Shown here in pieces: positions 58,785-64,000 of a DNA stretch of 64,000 nt. The notes below the pieces were generated by a model that had not been told where the DNA came from, made no database searches, and worked only from the letters and a program-made list of their open reading frames with translations. Numbering within the stretch: the first letter of the stretch is position 1; every line of letters starts with the position of its first letter. A program made the position numbers and the translations under genes. Origin of the DNA: an uncultured Bacillota bacterium (GTDB lineage Bacteria > Bacillota > Clostridia > Oscillospirales > Oscillospiraceae); contig CANEFX010000007.1 of NCBI GenBank assembly GCA_947426945.1, forward strand, positions 1-64,000. Direction: 5' to 3'.

Positions 58785-58813
58785 TTGCTTTAAACCCCAA
58801 AACCCGATATAAT
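58785..58813 (+). promoter_or_regulatory. Promoter upstream of the bcd leader
   Basis: TTGCTT (58785-58790) and TATAAT (58808-58813) are 17 bases apart. The transcript would begin near 58820 and meet a terminator-like hairpin at 58855-58888 before reaching bcd. Confidence 0.55.
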
Positions 58814-58854
58814 TTCAATGGTTAGACACTACATAAGCCAAGCCTGATAAGTCC

Positions 58855-58888
58855 GCAACGCCGGGACCGGCCCGTGTTGCTCTTTTTT
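58855..58888 (+). terminator. Leader terminator upstream of bcd
   Basis: GCAAC pairs with GTTGC and CGGG with CCCG around a small loop, followed by TCTTTTTTCG. It could end a short RNA of about 70 bases or act as an attenuator in the bcd leader. Confidence 0.55.
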
Positions 58889-58895
58889 CGCCTGT

Positions 58896-58917
58896 CTTTG
58901 TTAAAATTCTAACAAAG
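58896..58917. promoter_or_regulatory. Rex-box-like operator of the bcd-etf operon
   Basis: CTTTGTTA-AAATTC-TAACAAAG is an exact 8-6-8 inverted repeat. The TTGTTA/TAACAA halves match the redox repressor Rex consensus (TTGTTAA-N4-TTAACAA) except for one base. TAAAAT at 58902 inside it could be a minus-10 element. Rex control of butyrate genes by NADH/NAD is established in clostridia. From 58918 to 59046 there is a GC-rich region and the ribosome site TAGGAGGACTGC. Confidence 0.7.
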
Positions 58918-59046
58918 ATGAGCGGAGGAGGTTTGGCGCGTCTTATGTATCGTTCGGCTCTCACGTTCCTCCGATCTGGAAGGCTGAGGAGAACGGAGGG
59001 GGCGCTCACGATAGTGTCAAGTATTTTAAACTAGGAGGACTGCAAA

Positions 59047-60192
<1,146 letters not shown>

Positions 60193-60210
60193 GATAGGAG
60201 GCAGATTGAA

Positions 60211-61011
60211 ATGAAAATCATTGTTTGTGTCAAGCAGGTCCCCGATACCTCCGGTAAGGTGGCCGTCAACCCCGATGGTACCCTGAACCGCGCCTCCATG
60301 GCCGCTATCACCAACCCCGACGACCTGAACGCCGTGGAGGCCGCCCTGGTCCTGAAGGAGCAGACCGGCGCCGAGGTGATTGTCGTCTCCATGGGTCCCC
60401 CGCCCGCCGAGGGCATGCTCCGCGAGGTCATGGCCCGGGGCGTGGACCGCGCCATTCTGGTGTCCGCCCGTGAGTTCGGCGGCTCCGATACTTACGCCAC
60501 CTCCCAGATCCTGGCCGCCGCCATCGACAAGATCGGCGTGGAGAAGGACGACATCGTGATGTGCGGCCGGCAGGCCATCGACGGCGACACCGCCCAGGTG
60601 GGTCCCCAGATCGCCGAGAAGCTGGGCCTGCCCCAGGTGTCCTACGCCGCCGAGATTACCAAGGAGGGCGACACCATCACCGTCAAGCGGATGCTGGAGG
60701 ACGGCTATATGACCATCAAGGTCAAGACCCCCTGCCTCATCACCTGCATCAAGGAGCTGAACACCCCGCGGTACATGAGCGTGGGCGGCATCTACGAGTG
60801 CTACGCCAAGCCCTATGAGATCTTCGACTACAACACCCTGAAGGATCATCCCTTCATCGATAAGGACACCATCGGCCTGAGCGGCTCCCCCACCAACATC
60901 CTGACCTCCTTTACGCCCCCCCAGAAGGGCGCCGGCATGATGCTGGAGGGCGCCGACAAGGGCACCTGCGATACCCTGGCCGGCATCCTGGCCAAGAAGC
61001 ACATGATCTGA
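60211..61011 (+). CDS. etfB: Electron transfer flavoprotein beta subunit
   Basis: The 266-residue subunit begins MKIIVCVKQVPDTSGKVAVN and contains NPDDLNAVEAALVLKEQTGA, the ARGVDRAILVS region and GRQAIDGDTAQVGPQIAEKL. In clostridia EtfAB with Bcd bifurcates NADH electrons between crotonyl-CoA and ferredoxin, and this pair probably does so. It starts 18 bases after bcd, behind AGATAGGAGGC. Confidence 0.95.
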   Translation: MKIIVCVKQVPDTSGKVAVNPDGTLNRASMAAITNPDDLNAVEAALVLKEQTGAEVIVVSMGPPPAEGMLREVMARGVDRAILVSAREFGGSDTYATSQILAAAIDKIGVEKDDIVMCGRQAIDGDTAQVGPQIAEKLGLPQVSYAAEITKEGDTITVKRMLEDGYMTIKVKTPCLITCIKELNTPRYMSVGGIYECYAKPYEIFDYNTLKDHPFIDKDTIGLSGSPTNILTSFTPPQKGAGMMLEGADKGTCDTLAGILAKKHMI

Positions 61012-61030
61012 GAAGGGAGATAAGAAGAAT

Positions 61031-62170
61031 ATGTCTACTTTTAATAGTTCCGACGTTGCCGCCTTCAAGGGCGGAGTCTGGGTATTCTGCGAGCAGCGCC
61101 AGGGCAGCATGATGCCCACCTCCTATGAGCTGATCTCCGAGGGCCGCAAGCTGGCCGACGAGCTGGACACCAAGCTGTACGGCATCCTGCTGGGCGAGGG
61201 CATTGAGGGCATCGCCAAGGAGCTGGGCGGCTACGGCGCCGACGGCGTGTACGTCTGCGACCACCCCCTGCTGAAGAACTACACCACCGACGGCTATACC
61301 AAGGTCATCTGCGATGTGATTGAGGAGTACAAGCCTGAGATTATGCTCATCGGCGCAACCAATATCGGCCGCGACCTGGGCCCCCGCTGCGCCGCCCGCC
61401 TGCACACCGGCCTGTGCGCCGACTGCACCCACCTGGACGTGGATATGGGCATCTACAAGGACTTCCTGAAGGAGAATTCCACCCTGGCTCCCGAGCGCAT
61501 CGACGCCACCAGCCACGCCATGGTGCTGGGCCAGAAGCACGATGTGTCCCGCGACCTGAAGATGACCCGTCCCGCCTTCGGCGGCCACCTGATGGCCTCC
61601 ATTATCTGCCCCCGGTTCCGTCCCGCCATGGCTACCGTTCGTCCCGGCGTTATGAAGAAGGCCGCCTTTGACCAGGCCAAGGCCGACGCCTGCGAGATTA
61701 TCAAGCCTGCCTTCGAGCTGTCCGAGGCCGACATGCAGACCGAGGTTGTCGAAGTGGTCAAGGCCGCCAAGAAGCTGGTTGACCTGATCGGCGCCGACGT
61801 GGTCGTCTCCGTGGGCCGCGGCATCTCCAAGGACGTGGAGGGCGGCATCAAGCTGGCTGAGGAGCTGGCTGAGGTCCTGGGCGGCGTCGTGGGCGGCTCC
61901 CGTGCCACCATCGACTCCGGCTGGCTGTCCGCCGACCACCAGGTGGGCCAGACCGGCAAGACCGTTCACCCCAAGATCTATGTCGCTCTGGGCATTTCCG
62001 GCGCTATCCAGCACAAGGCCGGCATGCAGGATTCCGAGTGCATCATTGCCGTCAACAAGAATGACACCGCTCCCATCTTTGAGATCGCCGATTATGGCAT
62101 CTGCGGCGACCTGTTCAAGGTCACCCCGCTGCTCATTGAGGCCATCAAGGCCGCCAAGGCCGCCAAGTAA
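61031..62170 (+). CDS. etfA: Electron transfer flavoprotein alpha subunit
   Basis: The 379-residue subunit has the N-terminal EtfA domain (VWVFCEQRQGSMMPTSYELI, GATNIGRDLGPRCAARLHTG) and the C-terminal FAD domain (GRGISKDVEGGIKLAEELAE, GGSRATIDSGWLSADHQVG, the QIGQTG-type VGQTGKTVHPKIYVALGISG and AVNKNDTAPIFEIADYGI). It ends the operon and is followed by a strong terminator. Confidence 0.95.
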   Translation: MSTFNSSDVAAFKGGVWVFCEQRQGSMMPTSYELISEGRKLADELDTKLYGILLGEGIEGIAKELGGYGADGVYVCDHPLLKNYTTDGYTKVICDVIEEYKPEIMLIGATNIGRDLGPRCAARLHTGLCADCTHLDVDMGIYKDFLKENSTLAPERIDATSHAMVLGQKHDVSRDLKMTRPAFGGHLMASIICPRFRPAMATVRPGVMKKAAFDQAKADACEIIKPAFELSEADMQTEVVEVVKAAKKLVDLIGADVVVSVGRGISKDVEGGIKLAEELAEVLGGVVGGSRATIDSGWLSADHQVGQTGKTVHPKIYVALGISGAIQHKAGMQDSECIIAVNKNDTAPIFEIADYGICGDLFKVTPLLIEAIKAAKAAK

Positions 62171-62191
62171 GGGATTTTTCCCAGACATCAG

Positions 62192-62223
62192 AGCGCCTGT
62201 CCCAACGGGACAGGCGCTTTTTT
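62192..62223 (+). terminator. Terminator of the bcd-etf operon
   Basis: AGCGCCTGTCCC and GGGACAGGCGCT form a 12-bp stem with an AAC loop, followed by TTTTTTTG, 21 bases after etfA. Confidence 0.93.
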
Positions 62224-62324
62224 GTGCCCTGAGGCGCTCTTCTTTTTTCACCACCTCCCCGCCGTTCCCATACAATGGAGTAGAAACCCACCGCCCCTTG
62301 ACCGGCGGGTCTGGAGGTATTTTT

Positions 62325-63197
62325 ATGAAACATGAGCTGAACATCTGGGTGGTGGGCGGCGACCTGCGGCAGGAAAAGCTGGCACAGCTGCTGGCCGGGG
62401 ACGGCCACACCGTCCATACCTACGCCCTGGGCCAGCCGGAGCCTGCCGCCGGCCTCGCCGTCGAGGCCTCTCTGAGCCATGTGGACAGGGCGGACTGCGT
62501 AATCCTGCCCCTCACCGTCTCCGCTGGGAACGGCCGGCTCAACGCGCCCCTCTCCCCGTCAGAGCATCCCCTGGCCCCCATTCTGGATCGTTTTTCTCCC
62601 CGGCAGTTTGTCTGCGGGGGGCGGATCGACGGGGAGACCGAGGAACTGGCCCGGGAACGAAACCTGACCATTCACGACTACTTTGCCCGGGAGGAGCTGG
62701 CCGTGGCCAACGCCGTTCCCACGGCGGAGGGGGCCGTTCAGCTGGCCATGGAACACCTGCCCATTACCATTCACGGAGCCAAGGTGCTGGTGGTCGGCTT
62801 CGGCCGGGTGGGGCGGTTTACGGCCCAGCGGTTCCAGGCCCTCGGGGCCCGGGTGAGCGTGGCCGCCCGGAAATATGACCAGCTGGCCTGGGCCCAGGCT
62901 ATGGGCTTCGGCGGAGAGCACCTGGCCCACCTCAAGGGCTGGCTGTGCGGCTACGACCTGATTATCAACACGGTACCCGCCCAGGTGCTGGGTCGGGAGG
63001 AGCTGGAGGATGTAAAGCCAGACTGCCTCATCCTCGACCTGGCTTCCAAGCCGGGAGGGGTGGACCTGGCCGCGGCGGGGGAACTGGGACTGACCGTCGT
63101 CTGGGCGCTGGCGCTCCCCGGCAAGGTGGCTCCTGTTACCGCCGGTGCGGCAATTAAAGACACCATTTATAACATGCTGCGGGAGGCGGGGTTCTAA
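62325..63197 (+). CDS. dpaA: Dipicolinate synthase subunit A
   Basis: The 290-residue protein has an N-terminal domain (ELNIWVVGGDLRQEKLAQLL) and a C-terminal NAD(P)-binding Rossmann fold (KVLVVGFGRVGRFTAQRFQ). DCLILDLASKPGGVDL and the APVTAGAAIKDTIYNML end match SpoVFA. It makes dipicolinic acid for the spore core with DpaB. ATG 62325 follows TGGAGGTATT; a longer reading through etfA is rejected. Presence of the pair argues for endospore formation. Confidence 0.94.
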   Translation: MKHELNIWVVGGDLRQEKLAQLLAGDGHTVHTYALGQPEPAAGLAVEASLSHVDRADCVILPLTVSAGNGRLNAPLSPSEHPLAPILDRFSPRQFVCGGRIDGETEELARERNLTIHDYFAREELAVANAVPTAEGAVQLAMEHLPITIHGAKVLVVGFGRVGRFTAQRFQALGARVSVAARKYDQLAWAQAMGFGGEHLAHLKGWLCGYDLIINTVPAQVLGREELEDVKPDCLILDLASKPGGVDLAAAGELGLTVVWALALPGKVAPVTAGAAIKDTIYNMLREAGF

Positions 63198-63283
63198 AAC
63201 GCCCTTTCTCTTTAAACGGGAAAAAGGACCATGGAAAAACGCTTGGAGAAACTTCGTTTTTCCGCTATTAATATGGGAAAGGA

Positions 63284-63871
63284 ATGCTTTCTTTGGAAAA
63301 CAAAACTGTGGGGTTCGCCGTGTGCGGGTCCTTCTGTACACACGCCAGGGCTATGGAGGCGCTGGAGCGGGTAAAGGCCCGGTTTGAGCGGGTGGTGCCC
63401 ATTGTCTCTGAGGTGACGGCCGGCACCGACACCCGCTTCGGAAAGGCCCACGATCTGATGCGGGAGATGGAGCGCATCTGCGACTGCCGGGTTATCTCCA
63501 CCGTGGAGGGAGCGGAGCCCATCGGGCCGAAAAAGCTGCTGGACCTGCTCATCATCTGCCCCTGCACCGGCAACACCCTGGGCAAGCTGGCTGCCGGAGT
63601 GACCGACTCCAGCGTCACCATGGCGGCCAAGGCCCACCTGCGCAACGAGCGCCCGGTGCTCATCGCCCCCTCCACCAACGACGGGCTGGCCGCCTCAGCC
63701 GCCAGCATCGGCGCCCTGCTGCCCCGAAAATACATCTATTTCGTCCCCTTCGGGCAGGACGACTTTGAGAAAAAACCCACCTCCCTGGTGGCCGACTTCT
63801 CCCTGGTAGCAGACGCCGCCCAGGCGGCCCTGGAGGGGCGGCAGCTCCAGCCGGTTTTGCTGCGGGCATAA
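63284..63871 (+). CDS. dpaB: Dipicolinate synthase subunit B (flavoprotein)
   Basis: The 195-residue flavoprotein-family protein has VGFAVCGSFCTHARAMEALE, a KKLLDLLIICPCTGNTLGKLA motif and PVLIAPSTNDGLAASAASIG typical of SpoVFB. AAAGGA lies directly before ATG 63284 and 9 bases before an in-frame TTG at 63293, so either may be the start. It lies 86 bases after dpaA in the same direction. Confidence 0.93.
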   Translation: MLSLENKTVGFAVCGSFCTHARAMEALERVKARFERVVPIVSEVTAGTDTRFGKAHDLMREMERICDCRVISTVEGAEPIGPKKLLDLLIICPCTGNTLGKLAAGVTDSSVTMAAKAHLRNERPVLIAPSTNDGLAASAASIGALLPRKYIYFVPFGQDDFEKKPTSLVADFSLVADAAQAALEGRQLQPVLLRA

Positions 63872-63887
63872 AACTGTATCTTTCTCA

Positions 63888-63926
63888 AAAAAGCAGGCCA
63901 TCTTTTGAGATGACCTGCTTTTCCTA
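63888..63926. terminator. Bidirectional terminator after dpaB
   Basis: AAAGCAGGCCATCTTTTGAGATGACCTGCTTTT, written here in pieces: AAAGCAGG and CCTGCTTT pair, CATC and GATG extend the stem. T-runs follow on both strands. Confidence 0.8.
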
Positions 63927-64000
63927 TCCCTGCATACCCTTTTTGTGGAGCGCGTTAAGAGAAAGCTCTCCGGCTAACTTAAACAAAGCATCTGCGGCAA
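63924..64000 (-). CDS. C-terminal end of an unidentified gene running off the window
   Basis: The minus strand reads AADALFKLAGELSLNALHKK, then GMQG and a TAG stop at 63926-63924, next to a terminator. The composition is protein-like and the stop sits in the expected place. The family cannot be told from 24 residues. Confidence 0.5.
   Translation of the reverse strand, partial: AADALFKLAGELSLNALHKKGMQG

Overview
The window looks like chromosome from a spore-forming, butyrate-producing, high-GC member of the Firmicutes, most likely the Oscillospiraceae (Flavonifractor, Lawsonibacter or Intestinimonas-like). The evidence is a dipicolinate synthase pair (dpaA-dpaB), a bcd-etfB-etfA operon, a 4-hydroxybutyryl-CoA dehydratase, an NifJ-type pyruvate:ferredoxin oxidoreductase, and strongly GC-biased codon use. 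The genus is an inference; no rRNA is present.

Left part (1-10.8 kb): a broken tyrosine integrase, then a sugar locus. A LacI-type regulator heads a leftward operon with two small envelope proteins and a DUF624-like membrane protein. Facing it are two ABC permeases, a lipoprotein solute-binding protein, a GH32 beta-fructosidase and a PfkB fructokinase whose 5' end carries a 5-bp tandem duplication. LacI-type operators lie between the two arms. A second decayed integrase follows (about 11 kb).

11.4-22.3 kb: a less GC-rich catabolic island with an aminotransferase, a carboxyltransferase-like TIM-barrel enzyme with altered active-site residues, an IclR regulator, a dicarboxylate/amino-acid:cation symporter, PFOR, 4-hydroxybutyryl-CoA dehydratase and an RraA-like aldolase/decarboxylase. 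Together they suggest uptake of an acidic amino acid, conversion to a 2-oxo acid and acyl-CoA, and a link to crotonyl-CoA. Two matched inverted repeats upstream of the first gene are candidate IclR operators.

22.3-24.3 kb: a tail-gene remnant of a prophage on the minus strand, with a tail chaperone carrying an A AAA AAC slippery site and a tape-measure N-terminus. Next to it is a complete-looking type I toxin-antitoxin locus (28-residue holin-like toxin, two near-consensus convergent promoters).

24.4-32.1 kb: a redox/stress group (ferredoxin, polytopic Fe-S protein, thioredoxin, CoA-disulfide reductase-rhodanese, Crp/Fnr regulator, desulfoferrodoxin), then a hybrid sensor kinase with an orphan solute-binding lipoprotein. 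A tRNA-Ser follows, with a peculiar 3' module that recurs beside tRNA-Gly at 54.2 kb and contains a covarying stem. 32.8-39.0 kb is a glgB-glgC-glgD-glgA glycogen operon. GlgB has an unusual histone-H1-like tail with an AT-hook-like end. A D-Ala-D-Ala carboxypeptidase follows.

40.5-52.8 kb: a compact cluster of head and contractile-tail genes (terminase, portal, protease, capsid, connectors, sheath, tube, chaperone, LysM protein, baseplate). It has no integrase, repressor, replication or lysis gene and no recognisable full-size tape measure. It looks more like a domesticated, gene-transfer-agent-like particle than a live prophage, and is the best candidate for an undescribed system here.

Right part (52.9-64 kb): a helical protein of unknown function, a PilZ protein, tRNA-Gly, TatD with its linked radical-SAM protein, a flavodoxin-ferredoxin fusion, a MerR-RDD membrane regulator with a decayed partial copy of itself, the bcd-etfBA operon behind a Rex-box-like site, and the spore dipicolinate genes.
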